Position numbers and translations under genes: made by a program | Part shown: one piece after another, positions 8,353-18,500 of the stretch | Layout of the letters: each line of letters begins with the position of its first letter | Numbering within the stretch: the stretch's first letter is position 1 | The notes under the pieces: model-generated | Told to the model about the DNA's origin: nothing | The model's database searches: none | Seen by the model: only the letters and a program-made list of their open reading frames with translations | Assembly (NCBI GenBank): GCA_000333855.2 | Contig: CM007319.1 | Coordinates: 958,755-1,022,754, forward strand | Direction: 5' to 3' | Length of the DNA: 64,000 nucleotides | From: Endotrypanum monterogeii | Taxonomy: Eukaryota; Euglenozoa; Kinetoplastea; Trypanosomatida; Trypanosomatidae

Positions 8353-10590
8353 TCACTGGCCATCGTTCTCGTCCGGATCGCGGAGGTCTGTGGCTTCCAC
8401 TACGCGTGAGTCGAAGGCGACTCCGTCTTCCCAGCAGCTGTGATCTACATGCAAAACGTTGCTACCGTCTCGCTTCCTCTTGGAAATAACCACTTGTGTA
8501 TGACGGGGACAGGCAGGGCAGGGCAGGAAAGGATCGCGTTGGCCAAAATTCACGTAGCCACCGCTGTAGAGGGCACACACCACGTGGAACATCTCAGTGC
8601 AGCGAGGGTGATAGCAGGCTACGCATGCGCCTGGCATGCCACACAGCTCACACATATTCATTTCCAGGTCACACACAACAATGTCCTCCAACTCGCTTCC
8701 ACTTTGGTAGGAAGAACATAAGTGTGCGCAGCGCGGGTGAACCACATGAACGGTGCGAGTAGCGCTGTTCACAAACGTATGTCTACATAGGAGTCGCGTT
8801 ACCGCTTTACCTTCTGGCACCCGCCTCCGATCAGCGAGATCGTGCTTTACCTGTTCAAATGTCGGTATTTGTGTGCCGCGGTTGCGGGAGCTTCTCGTTA
8901 GTTGCTGTCGCACTACTGCCATACACGTTGCCTCGTCGCTGCAATCCAGACCGCAAAGCAGACACTGCGTTGACACCTCCGCCTTGCGGCGAATGCGTGA
9001 CTTCCGCTGTTCCTCACGGTTGGCGTGTTGCTCCACAAGGGGCTCTCGTTCGCGAACATCGCGAGTGGTGACAATCGTAACACCAGGCTCGACCGGTGGT
9101 TCATCCACGGGTGCTTGCTTGCGTAGGAGTATCTCTTGACGCGTGCGTAACTCCTGTCCGAAACTCGAAGGTACCACACCACTCACAGGCGCCGGACTCG
9201 CGCCAGCATTTCCGCACAGGGTGCTCATAGTGAAGGTTGTTCTTCGTGGGCTTGAGGACGAAGAGGACGAGAGTCCAGACGCAGGCGGATACATGCCACC
9301 GCCAACGCCACTAAGAGAGAGACCATTTTCTGAAGATGCGACGCCACTAGAGCCGCACGGAAAATGCGATTGCCGCTGCTGCCTTTGACCCATGAGCTGA
9401 GTCACGTCCACTACCCCGGCCGAACCTAGCTGCTCCCGCACCGTGACAATGCCACTGCTGCTGGGCTGCGGTGCCGGCGTCGCAAGGATACGCACGACCT
9501 CCAATTTTGAAGACCGATCAAGGCGAAGCAGCAGTGGGTGTGCGTTAGTCTGGTAGCGAATGTCCACGTCATTCTTACGCCGCACGTACACCTGGCGCAG
9601 CTCCAGCACTTGCCGACGGTCTCCACGGAGATGATCTCGGATGGCTTTATGAACTACTTCGTCAAACGTAACAGCTGTAATTGCCTGCGTCACGTCCTCG
9701 GCATCGCCGAGGTCAAGCTCTGCCACCGTCATTCCTGGCTTCGGTGTTTTGAAGCGTACAGCCAGAACGATGCAGCGCAGGTAGAACCTCACATGTGCCG
9801 GTGGAGACGTGAGTTCGCGAACGTGAACCAGGACCTCTACACTAGCATCACCCAGATCGGTGGGCGGTACCTCTTTTCGGAGGTTTATAACTGGTGCATG
9901 CTTGTCAAGGGGTGCAGCGCCAGATGCCGTAGGCGGTACTCGAGCACCCTGCCTCCCGATATCACCGTTGCAGAGGCGACTCAGATTTTCGCGTGTGAGC
10001 GCGGCGAGCTGCACTGGTGAGAGTTCTGCATTGTACTCCGACGAGACCAGGCGACCGGTGGCACCGATTGTCCGCACGGTAGCAGACTTATGCTTGTGCA
10101 GCTCTATCTCAAAACACTCTAGTATATCTGGGGAACGCTCATCGTCCTCTCCATCGTCAGCGGTGATACCGCTAGTGGTCATGCTCACGGGTAGCGGGTC
10201 GCCGTCGTTGAGGTGCCTTGGGTCTAGGTGATTGGGGAATGGCGAAGGTGAGTCACCGAGAAGTGCCTGCGCGCCCAGAAGCGGCACTGCAGATCGTCCC
10301 GGCAGCGGGCGGTTTCGGGCTACTCTGCGGGCCCATTGCCGTAGAAGCGTGTTAAAGTAAGCGGTGTCCACTACGATACGATCACCGGTACTCTCCTCGG
10401 TATAAAAGGCTGTAAACTCAGTGAGAGGGAGCTCCATAAAGCTGATTTTGGCCTCCACCAGCGCGCGAAGATCGTCAAAAGATCGATCCTCCGGCTCTAC
10501 GAAGTCAATGACATCGCGAAACACGCGCTCGCCGTCGATGTGCGGAAGCTTCACGAATCGAAGTCGGAGGCCGACACGGGTGCCCGACAT
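8353..10590 (-). CDS. PHD/extended-PHD zinc-finger protein, function unknown
   Basis: A 745-residue protein. The N-terminal 90 residues (VGLRLRFVKLPHI onward) form a compact mixed alpha/beta segment. The middle is a mix of ordered blocks and serine-rich low complexity. The C-terminal 190 residues hold a cysteine/histidine cluster: CLLCGLDC, then LCRHTF and HPRCAHLC, then CELCGMPGACVACYHPRC, FHVVCALYSGG and CPAC. This order is that of the extended PHD (HC5HC2H) fold, which usually reads histones or DNA in chromatin proteins. The ATG at 10590 is the first in frame; a predicted acceptor lies at about 10672, and a six-codon upstream frame (10654-10637, including its stop) precedes the main start. 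A chromatin role is inferred from the zinc finger; no partner is evident. Confidence 0.85.
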   Translation of the reverse strand: MSGTRVGLRLRFVKLPHIDGERVFRDVIDFVEPEDRSFDDLRALVEAKISFMELPLTEFTAFYTEESTGDRIVVDTAYFNTLLRQWARRVARNRPLPGRSAVPLLGAQALLGDSPSPFPNHLDPRHLNDGDPLPVSMTTSGITADDGEDDERSPDILECFEIELHKHKSATVRTIGATGRLVSSEYNAELSPVQLAALTRENLSRLCNGDIGRQGARVPPTASGAAPLDKHAPVINLRKEVPPTDLGDASVEVLVHVRELTSPPAHVRFYLRCIVLAVRFKTPKPGMTVAELDLGDAEDVTQAITAVTFDEVVHKAIRDHLRGDRRQVLELRQVYVRRKNDVDIRYQTNAHPLLLRLDRSSKLEVVRILATPAPQPSSSGIVTVREQLGSAGVVDVTQLMGQRQQRQSHFPCGSSGVASSENGLSLSGVGGGMYPPASGLSSSSSSSPRRTTFTMSTLCGNAGASPAPVSGVVPSSFGQELRTRQEILLRKQAPVDEPPVEPGVTIVTTRDVREREPLVEQHANREEQRKSRIRRKAEVSTQCLLCGLDCSDEATCMAVVRQQLTRSSRNRGTQIPTFEQVKHDLADRRRVPEGKAVTRLLCRHTFVNSATRTVHVVHPRCAHLCSSYQSGSELEDIVVCDLEMNMCELCGMPGACVACYHPRCTEMFHVVCALYSGGYVNFGQRDPFLPCPACPRHTQVVISKRKRDGSNVLHVDHSCWEDGVAFDSRVVEATDLRDPDENDGQ

Positions 10591-11405
10591 GGCTGGCGTA
10601 TTCTCTGCGACCCCACTTTGTTTTGTCGTCGGAGAATCAGACAGCAAGCAGCATATATGGCTGTATATGTACTAAAAAAAAAAATGATTAGGACGATGTG
10701 TATGGGTAGCCTCTATGCGAGTGCATCTATTATTCCTGTTGAACCTGCAGGCAATGACGTGGTATTATCTTGTTACTGTCGCGGTGTCGGCCACCTCCGC
10801 GACTCTTGCAAACTTTCTGTCCCCCTGAAAGAAAGGGAGAGGTACTTATTCCCCTGGTTCACAGGTAAAAAAAAAAAAAAAGAGACGACTCTGTGTGTAT
10901 CCTGCCAGTGTATTCTTTAATATGCACAAAAAAGTGAACGTGAGAAATGGGGGTGGGAGCAGCGTCAAGGATACGGAAAAAAATCAAGTGGTCATGAGAT
11001 GTGGAGAGAGGGAATGGGAGGGAAGAGCGCGAACATGGCTCCGGGTCGCGTGGGTACACTCGTACACGAAAAGCATTGAGAACAGAGGGTCATAGTACCT
11101 CCGTCTGTCTTCGGCGCATCATATTTACTTCACTGATAAGATAAGTTGCTCCAATTTAACGAGTATTGCTGTGACGAAGAAATGGAGATGGAGGTAAACA
11201 CACCGCCGCCCATACCCTCTCTTGCCTTTCGGTTATCCTTTCATCTCCACACTTTCCGCTCCCGTATGCACAGTTAGAGAAACAAATGGGTGTCAAGGAC
11301 TTCATACGGTGACGGTAGGGTGAGCCTGGTGGTGGTGGTGGTGGTGGGAAGGGGGATGAACAATGAAATGTGCGCGTCGACACAGCAGTAGCCAACCCAT
11401 TTGAA
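10591..11405. other. intergenic region
   Basis: An 815-bp spacer. It holds the predicted splice acceptor of the PHD gene (T-rich tract on the minus strand, AG at 10673-10672), A-runs near 10672 and 10867, and a (GGT)n stretch at about 11328-11345. No gene seen. Confidence 0.6.
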
Positions 11406-13247
11406 CTACCGCTTCGTGACCAGGAGGCGAAATATGGCAGAGGGTGACACAGTGGCCATAATGAATGCTTCTCGAATCACTGACGTCGCGTGACTTCCAG
11501 GTGGCAACGTGAACTGCATTACGCATGTCATACCAAGCTTACGGGCCGGCTTGAGGAAAAATGTGCGCGCTGTATCGTCACGAATGCCAATGCGTGCGAC
11601 CATGTTTTTTCCCGTTCGCTGCAACATGGGGGACCGGTATCGCAGAATACCATCCTGATCATGGTACATGGATGCCTTCAAGCGCGTTGCCCCAGCATCC
11701 TCTTCCCAATCCCAGCCGCGTTTCTCATCCACTATGTAGAAGGACATGTCCTTGGGCAACTGCACTAGCGGTCGGAAAGCCGCGCAGGGGGCCAGGCGCA
11801 TCTCCGGCAGACCCTCAATGCGCAGCTCTTGTGTTAGGGCGACGAAGAGCGCATTGCTGCTTCCCTCTGTGAGGGCTGGTAGGTCAGTTTCATTCCTGCC
11901 AAAGGTCGGCAGTACGACATCGGAGAGTTGATAGCGGGAAGCCTCTGCGTTGGTGGCAATACAGTGATAGGCATGTGCCGTTTGCACAGATGTGCTTTTT
12001 TCTGCCGAGAAGGCAGACCAGTCTTGGTGGGCGGAGGAGAGCATCTCACCATTGATGTGATCTGCTGCACCGACAAAGACATCTCGCGCATCATGGGGGT
12101 CATTAGGGTGCGAAGGTGCGAAGCTTTGAACGCGAACAATGTCGCCAACAGCAACCGCGTCACCGCCGCGTTGCCATCGCAAGGAAGCCAGTGCATTGAA
12201 GTGCACATCTGTGATGGCGTGCAGTGCTTCCTGCAGAACGAGCGGCCGCACGGCTTCGCGAATAACCTGTGCTGAATCATGGTGACGCGGCGCGATATCT
12301 GCTGCCCGCCGCACAAGGTCCAGGAGCAGGCCGTGATGCGGTGGGTACACACCGGTCTGACGCGTCTGGGAGTAGACCTGACGATCGCTTTTTATGGCCG
12401 CCTCAATACCTTCGACCACTCCACGCCAGTCGCGCCGCGAGCTCCGTGGCGAGGCGAGGACTTCCTCCAGAATGGGCATTTCACGCTGCACGTAGGTAGT
12501 TCCTTCGCTGAGCCGTCTGATGTAATTTCTGAGGAATGCGCCGTACTCACGACGCAGCAGCAGCTTGGTGTCCGCGTAGAGGCGGGAAAGTCCCACACCG
12601 TGTCGAGCCACATGCGAGTAGTTCAGAAATCCGTTGTGCGCAACACTTCGAAGCTGCGGCAGGACATCGCCCAAGCTGCCTTCAATATTGCGTAGGGTAA
12701 CTGTGTACCGGGTTCTGGGAAGCAAGTGAAGGGGGAAGCAGTCAGCTTTGGAGTCGACCAGCACTTCCTGCAGAGGACTGACATACACGTCCCCTGTGCC
12801 AGTGTGCCAAATCTGATCTTTGTGCATGAAGTCGCTCAGCAGCTGGGTAGCCTGTGCTCGATCACAGCGTAACCAAACATAGCGCGACGCGCAGCTGACG
12901 AAGTCAACAGGGGAAAGGAAATGAAACGACAAATGCCGCGGCAGTCGCTCCCGTAGTTGCCGTTCCAGGACAGGGTCTGGCACTCCTTCACTGAGCAAAC
13001 GGAGGACAAAGCTGGTGCGCGCTGTGCCATCCGTTGTTGAAGTTGACGCAAGTGCGGCGCTAGGGAGGTCTTCTTCTACTATGTAGTCGTCAAAAGCCCA
13101 CTTGATCAACGCCACAGGTCGGCGTCCATTTGCTGTCGCTATTGCCGGCGTACAGCGCGAGCAGGTGATGCCGATAGATCGTTCCACATCTTCGGCGCCG
13201 TGGGCGTGCTTTCTCGACAGCCGGTAGTGGAGACGATCTTTTGTCAT
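11406..13247 (-). CDS. TruD/PUS7-family pseudouridine synthase homologue with altered catalytic motif
   Basis: A 613-residue protein. TruD features in order: FDDYIVEEDLP near residue 52 (cf. DFxVxE), RYTVTLRNIEG near 180, NGFLNYSHVARHGVG near 206 (cf. NYFGxQRFG), and LSDVVLPTFG in the C-terminal third (cf. DxVLPLPG). TruD enzymes convert uridine to pseudouridine in tRNA or rRNA. The signature GxKDRxAxTxQ corresponds best to GTGDVYVSPLQ at about 150-160: the Asp (about 153) is kept, while Lys, Arg and Thr are replaced. The protein may therefore be inactive or altered, perhaps a structural assembly factor. The start is uncertain: a long pyrimidine tract runs right up to the ATG at 13247, and the AG that follows lies inside the frame; an acceptor further upstream is more likely. 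Family call is fairly secure, activity is not. Confidence 0.8.
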   Translation of the reverse strand: MTKDRLHYRLSRKHAHGAEDVERSIGITCSRCTPAIATANGRRPVALIKWAFDDYIVEEDLPSAALASTSTTDGTARTSFVLRLLSEGVPDPVLERQLRERLPRHLSFHFLSPVDFVSCASRYVWLRCDRAQATQLLSDFMHKDQIWHTGTGDVYVSPLQEVLVDSKADCFPLHLLPRTRYTVTLRNIEGSLGDVLPQLRSVAHNGFLNYSHVARHGVGLSRLYADTKLLLRREYGAFLRNYIRRLSEGTTYVQREMPILEEVLASPRSSRRDWRGVVEGIEAAIKSDRQVYSQTRQTGVYPPHHGLLLDLVRRAADIAPRHHDSAQVIREAVRPLVLQEALHAITDVHFNALASLRWQRGGDAVAVGDIVRVQSFAPSHPNDPHDARDVFVGAADHINGEMLSSAHQDWSAFSAEKSTSVQTAHAYHCIATNAEASRYQLSDVVLPTFGRNETDLPALTEGSSNALFVALTQELRIEGLPEMRLAPCAAFRPLVQLPKDMSFYIVDEKRGWDWEEDAGATRLKASMYHDQDGILRYRSPMLQRTGKNMVARIGIRDDTARTFFLKPARKLGMTCVMQFTLPPGSHATSVIREAFIMATVSPSAIFRLLVTKR

Positions 13248-13983
13248 GCAAGAAGGGAGAAGAAGAAGCAGAAAGGAGAGGGGAGGGGGTGACGCTGGCG
13301 AAGGTTTGTATCACTACAAAATTTCGAGGAGGAGCTACGAGTCGAGATGCGCACTGCTGTGAATGCGAGGGTGGCGTTTCCCAAGCGAGAACAGACGTGA
13401 TGAGCGGCTTAACAACCAGCCAAGGGGTTGGATGTATGCAAGGAAAAAGGATAAAAGACAACCTATGAGGTGAAAGTGAAGCCGCAGAGAGAGAGAGAGA
13501 GAAATTGATGCACTCACTTGCACGACATAGCCACTTATTGGCGCAGATCAGCTGCACAGGGTGTGCGCGTAATCACTGATGAGGGGAAAGGGAAGGAGAG
13601 AGTATCAGCAGAAAACAAAAAGCGACTGCGCTGGTAGAAGACCACGATGACCACCCGTGGCAATAGACACTTCACCAGATCTATTTTTTTTTTTGGGGGG
13701 GGGGGATCTTGCTCTTGTTGTCTCTTTTTTTTCTTTTTCCTTCGAGTAGAGTTGTGAAAAAAAGGCAGGACAAGCCACATCGCAGAAGACTTTCACAGGC
13801 ACGCACAAACATTGGTCACATTGCCCGAGAAAACCCGCGCGCATCACACTACCGAATGTACGCACGGCGACCCATTTTGACACAAAACACAAAGGTGCTG
13901 CTGAGCGTGTGCCAGTTCATCTCCAGGGGAAGAACATTAAAAAAAAATGAACGATATCATGTGGTGAATAGCAGCACAGGTTT
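13248..13983. other. intergenic region
   Basis: A 736-bp spacer. The first 60 bases are a pyrimidine tract on the minus strand (splice region of the TruD-like gene). A (GA)n run is at about 13484-13502 and a T11G10 compound homopolymer at 13684-13704. No gene seen. Confidence 0.6.
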
Positions 13984-14763
13984 TCACCCCTGCGGCAATG
14001 GCGATCCTGTCGACGGATCCGTTGGTGTACTCCCGAGAGCCATTGAGTGGAGCTGATGTCGACGCCAGGGGGGCATACACCGGTTGGCGTACCCGCCATG
14101 AGGGGCCATCATGAAGTAGGGGCGGTCGGCTGCCACGCAAAATGAAACACACGTCACAAAACCCAGATGACCGCTAGCCACCCCGCTTAACCAGTAAGTG
14201 GTACCCATTCCACTGAAAAAGTCACGACTAGAACGCAGCAGTCGCGTCTCCAGCGGCTCGGAGGGAATAGGGTAGCGGTGGTAGACACGTCGACCCGCTG
14301 CAGTGAGTGTCAGCCCCTTTCGCCACCCGACAGTGCCGAGACCGATTCCAGCGGTCCAAAGCCCCGCATTTGCAATCATCGCCTTTGTCCAGGCTTGACC
14401 CCATGAGTTTTTTTTGCCGCTCCACATGGCCTCCGCTAGGAAGTAGTGTAGAGTGCCACCAGCAAGAACACCAGGAAACGCGATCCAAGCAATTTGCCGC
14501 ATCGCACCATTTATAGTGTAGTTGATACGTGACTCGGCAAAGATCGACACCGCTGTGGCGGAGGCAGTGATGCAAAAAACGGCCGCGGTAGAAACAATAG
14601 TACCATACGCCACACAGCACAGAGCGCAGCACCTCTCCTCCTTCAGTTGCTGACGACGGCTAGAAGGAATTAAGGACTCTCTCGTATCCCCTACGCTACT
14701 CAGCTTTTCACCATCTACTTTTGTAGAGCTGAGAATCGAAATGCGGCTCGTGTCCAAGGCCAT
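13984..14763 (-). CDS. multi-pass membrane protein, function unknown
   Basis: A 259-residue protein with four hydrophobic segments at about residues 46-76, 91-112, 127-147 and 181-212, separated by short charged loops. The first segment begins with a cysteine cluster (CCALCC). The N-terminal 45 residues are polar and serine-rich, and the C-terminal tail (about 215-259) is rich in His, Pro and Met. I do not recognise the family; the small glycine-rich helices recall mitochondrial carrier-like or TIM17/PMP22-type proteins, but no signature is met. The ATG at 14763 was chosen because the 170 codons before it in the same frame run through homopolymer and GTTT repeats and look non-coding. Confidence 0.7.
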   Translation of the reverse strand: MALDTSRISILSSTKVDGEKLSSVGDTRESLIPSSRRQQLKEERCCALCCVAYGTIVSTAAVFCITASATAVSIFAESRINYTINGAMRQIAWIAFPGVLAGGTLHYFLAEAMWSGKKNSWGQAWTKAMIANAGLWTAGIGLGTVGWRKGLTLTAAGRRVYHRYPIPSEPLETRLLRSSRDFFSGMGTTYWLSGVASGHLGFVTCVSFCVAADRPYFMMAPHGGYANRCMPPWRRHQLHSMALGSTPTDPSTGSPLPQG

Positions 14764-15675
14764 AACAATCGGTTTAATGGACAAAAAGGGACCTCTTTTT
14801 TTTTGTTTGTTTGTTTGTTTCTTATGCCTTGAAGCCGCGGCACACGCCACTTTGCGTGCTGATCGATCTAAAATCAATGAGGGATCGATATGAGTATAAG
14901 GATGCAGAAAGAGGCGATCTTTACATCCTCGCCCCCCCCCCCACCCAGTCACCCATCTCCCAGGGAAAAAAAAAGGAAAAGGACGCAGGCGCGATGGTGA
15001 GAAACAAATAGAGAAAAAACGCATTGTACGTGCCCAGGCGTGATGTGTAGCCTTCCTCGAGCAACGGCATACAATAGCCGTTTTATTGGACCCTGCGGCA
15101 CAGGCAGCAAAACATAGTAGTTTCCTTTTTCTCTGCATGGCAATAAGCGGCATCCTCTGCCTGTAAAGTACAACACATACCTCACCATGTGGGTAAGGCG
15201 ACAAGCAAATAGAATGTCTGAGTACCGATTTGTTCTTGTCGACGTAATCATAAGGCACGACAGAGGGACACACTGAATAGGAGAAGGGGGTTCTTACTTT
15301 CCAACCTCTTCAGAGTTTTCCCCTAGCCCATAACGGCAACAGTGTGGGGACAAACATTCAGAAAGAGAGAGGTGCAGAAAGGCAATGAGTGCAATTAAAT
15401 TTCACGCAGTCGAGGACATCTCAGAGGTAAGTGCAGTTCATAAAAAAAAAAAAACACCACTACCAAGGTGCAAGAAGATATTACAGAGACGCTAAACGAC
15501 AAAAGGGGAAGGGAACGCCGCGTAATACAGAATTATCGAGGTGGAGAAAAAATCAAAGGAAACGCACAAAATACATTCAAAAGGGGTTGAAGTTGCTGAA
15601 TTCCAGCGCGCGCGTTCAAAGCGGCTGATCACAGCTTCCCAGTGACGGAGATACGCTCACGACTGCTCCCTTCCT
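14764..15675. other. intergenic region
   Basis: A 912-bp spacer with a (TTTG)n run at about 14801-14820, a C11 run near 14933, and A-rich stretches near 14966 and 15442. No gene is supported; an open frame through most of it lacks coding character. Confidence 0.6.
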
Positions 15676-17670
15676 TTAGAGTTTCGGGGTTGCACCTTTC
15701 TGTTTTGACGTAGCCGTGTCGAAGACGACCACGCGCTGGGCAGAGGTGTTCTCGAAACTGTTAATGCGGCGAATCATGGAAATATCATCTCGAGAGAGCT
15801 TGCTGGACACAATAGAGCTCACAGTTGTCGTGGGGTTCTTGCCCCCACCGTGAATTTGACGGTGGTAGTCCTGGGCGGTAGTCTGGGACGCGTGGAGGAC
15901 GTCTGAGACGGTCGCCGCGGTTTCATCGCGAAATCCTTTCCCTGTGGTCGCTGGAAACGATTCCCCATTTCCACGGGCCACGTGGCTGCTCACGGAAAAC
16001 GGAGAAGACGAAGGAAGACTGGCGACCGGCTTCGACAGCTTTGATTGCTGCATCGCCTTGGCGCGCACGTCCAACTCGACCTGCTCCTGAGCCCGGAGGT
16101 GTCTCTGTCTCAGCTTCCATATTTCGTGTTTTCTGGCGAGTGACCTTACTACTTTCTCTTCATGCTGTGACGCTTCCTCCTCCTCTGCTTTTTGAGTCTC
16201 GCCAAATGTGATGGGGAAGGACGCGAGTCGTCCCTCCTGGCTTGCGCTATCCCCGAGTAGCCCCATCTCGGAGGATACTCCTGATTCGACTTGAGGAGCG
16301 CGCCTTGAGTTCTGTGAGGCTGGCGAGAAGGGTCCACGAGGCATCCAGTTGGCCGCTTCGTTGTCCTCTTCTGCAATAACAAGTTCGTCAACAGGCGTTG
16401 TGAAGGCGTTTGTCACTCCCTTTTCCGTGCGCCCAAGTGGAGAGTGGTTGCTATCTCTGTCGCCTTGGCCGTATTCTACAGTGCTTTGCGTGTGTTCATC
16501 CTGTGAAGCATACCGAGTTTGTGTTTGGGTGAGTTCCCGTGATATTATCTGCTCGAACTTTTTCCGTCTTTGCTGTTGTAAATTCGTGAGAAATTGGGTC
16601 GTCAACTCGCCTGCGACGCCAGGGGACCATCCGCTGCTGTTTGATGGCGAAGACGGCGACACAAGCGAGCTGTGCGAGAAGACGGAGGAGCCCAATCGAG
16701 TGGACGGCGGCGAGAGCACACTCATCGCCGTACATGTAGGCGTCGACACGCCCGCAACTTTTTTATTGGCGCTGGTGTCACGAAGCAACGTGTGGGGCGG
16801 AAATGAGCCGGGACTACCGGGGGTATCAGTAGAGATTTGCAAAGATGTGGGAAGGGAAAATGTGCGAGCAAAAACCTCCCTCATATTGACCGACTTCGCC
16901 TGTTTTCGTAAAACTCGGTGAGAGTGCTTGAAGGCCGCTTGAAGCTCCGCCGCCTCGGCCTTCTCCTGCGTGCGCCGCTTGCGTTCACCTTCGCTGCCGT
17001 TGTCACGTCCTTCTCTTACTGTACTCTCTTTTCGTCTACGTTTTTTGTCCTTTCCAGCTTCCTCCAAGGGCGTTGTCTCTGAACCAGCTGTATAAACAGG
17101 TTCGCTGGTGATCACAACCGACCCAGCTCTCGGAAGACTTTTTACCCACTGTGAGGTGAGGCTGTACTTGTCCTGTATTGCTTTGCCGCGAGTTGTATCA
17201 CTGCTGATGTCGACCTCGGCGCCATTGTTTTCAGTTTCCTTGCCCACATTGGATGTGTTGCCCTCATGATCGACAGTTTGGTGTGAGTCTAGGGCAACCC
17301 CCATCCTCTTTGAGCGCAAGGGCTGGAATTCCGATGAAGGATCCCCGAGAATGGCCTCCATGCTCCCTGCGTCCGTCGAAAGCAACGTTTTTTTTGTTTT
17401 TCCTGACTGCACCCAGTCGTCTCCTGCTAGCGACGTGTTTACCTCCCCGCAGACCCCGAGTATCGCGTCAGCGGGGTGCATAATGGGCTTGACTTCTTTG
17501 GGCTCCGCAAGGCAGGAGGCCTCGGTCGAAGCTACAGCAGGTGAAGCACTACAGAGAAAGACGACATCATCGCTGCACGGGTAAACTTCCGGCGCTGGGG
17601 AAGGCGTGGCGGGTCTCTCCTGCAGCACCACAGTGGCTGCGGCTGTGTCAACTACACCCAACAGCGACAT
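15676..17670 (-). CDS. large low-complexity protein, function unknown
   Basis: A 664-residue protein without a domain I can name. Most of it is Ser/Thr/Glu/Pro-rich and probably disordered. A strongly basic block (KDKKRRRKESTVREGRDN) lies about a third of the way in, and is followed by a short charged helical stretch. A second charged helix with coiled-coil character (RSLARKHEIWKLRQRH onward) lies near residue 520-550. A conserved-looking C-terminal segment, DDISMIRRINSFENTSAQRVVVF, ends the chain. The start at 17670 is preceded within a few bases by a polypyrimidine tract ending in GCAGCAG, so the extra codons up to 17712 are excluded. Composition suggests a cytoskeletal or regulatory protein, but this is a guess. 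Confidence 0.75.
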   Translation of the reverse strand: MSLLGVVDTAAATVVLQERPATPSPAPEVYPCSDDVVFLCSASPAVASTEASCLAEPKEVKPIMHPADAILGVCGEVNTSLAGDDWVQSGKTKKTLLSTDAGSMEAILGDPSSEFQPLRSKRMGVALDSHQTVDHEGNTSNVGKETENNGAEVDISSDTTRGKAIQDKYSLTSQWVKSLPRAGSVVITSEPVYTAGSETTPLEEAGKDKKRRRKESTVREGRDNGSEGERKRRTQEKAEAAELQAAFKHSHRVLRKQAKSVNMREVFARTFSLPTSLQISTDTPGSPGSFPPHTLLRDTSANKKVAGVSTPTCTAMSVLSPPSTRLGSSVFSHSSLVSPSSPSNSSGWSPGVAGELTTQFLTNLQQQRRKKFEQIISRELTQTQTRYASQDEHTQSTVEYGQGDRDSNHSPLGRTEKGVTNAFTTPVDELVIAEEDNEAANWMPRGPFSPASQNSRRAPQVESGVSSEMGLLGDSASQEGRLASFPITFGETQKAEEEEASQHEEKVVRSLARKHEIWKLRQRHLRAQEQVELDVRAKAMQQSKLSKPVASLPSSSPFSVSSHVARGNGESFPATTGKGFRDETAATVSDVLHASQTTAQDYHRQIHGGGKNPTTTVSSIVSSKLSRDDISMIRRINSFENTSAQRVVVFDTATSKQKGATPKL

Positions 17671-18500
17671 CTGCTGCGTGTAGACGATTTGGTGTGAAGG
17701 AAAAAGTTTCAATGAGTGCGAACCAGCGAGCGCCTACTTCGCGACGGTCGTCGCTATGTGGAGACGCGGAGTGGATAAAAATCGGCTTCGAAATCCCCGT
17801 TGCGTCCTTCCAGAGCTGAAAGGTATCTATGAAGAAAAAAGCGGTTGATCTATGTATGGTGGTGTGCCTCTAGGTGTTATTTTTTCGGGTTACCCTTATC
17901 TGTGCTGAGTGGTTTACAGCGACAAGCTGTAAAAAAACGAAAACGATTCCTTTGCCCCAGAGTCATCCACAACCACCGAGACACAAACAGGCGCGTTCCG
18001 CCCAACAGGACAACCACACCACATTCAGGGAAAGAAGCAAATGGAAAAGAAAGAGAATTTGGTAGAGCCGACTACGCTATGACAAAAAAAAAAAACCTCA
18101 CAGAGGAACAAACACAGAAGCCGAAGATCTCTTCGGTAGTGTTGCCATCAGCACATCGCCGGTGTCATACATCAGACATCTTTCCATTTATCTCGCTTGC
18201 AACGTGACAGGTGTCTTTGCACGAGAGGTGTGCTGTGAAACGATTCAAAAAAGAGCATGTGCGATGTGTTTGGCTGAGAAGTTTTCCCTGCGCGCATCTT
18301 ACCTTTAGTAACCAATCTGTGAAAACTAACGTACAGTAGAGCAAACCTAAGGAAGAAGATGCACACATCACACATCTCATCAGGGAAATGGAAGAGAAAC
18401 ATCTTGACTACCACTGACATCGTTGGGGAAATAACTATGTCGACTCTCACCAGAAAGCGTGCCTTTTGATGCACCGCGACCTACAGTCTGCACGCGTTTA
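17671..18500. other. intergenic region
   Basis: An 830-bp spacer carrying the splice acceptor of the preceding gene and the 3'UTR of the ankyrin gene. An open frame at 18172-18474 starts only 27 nt after the ankyrin stop and is judged to be 3'UTR. No gene seen. Confidence 0.6.
17674..17705 (-). promoter_or_regulatory. predicted SL trans-splice acceptor
   Basis: On the minus strand CTTTTTCCTTCACACC leads through TCGTCTACACGCAG; the AG at 17675-17674 lies 3 nt before the ATG at 17670. A second AG directly abuts the ATG. Confidence 0.6.

Noticed and set aside
18172..18474. 100-codon minus-strand frame
   Set aside because: It starts 27 nt after the ankyrin stop, leaving no room for polyadenylation and trans-splicing.
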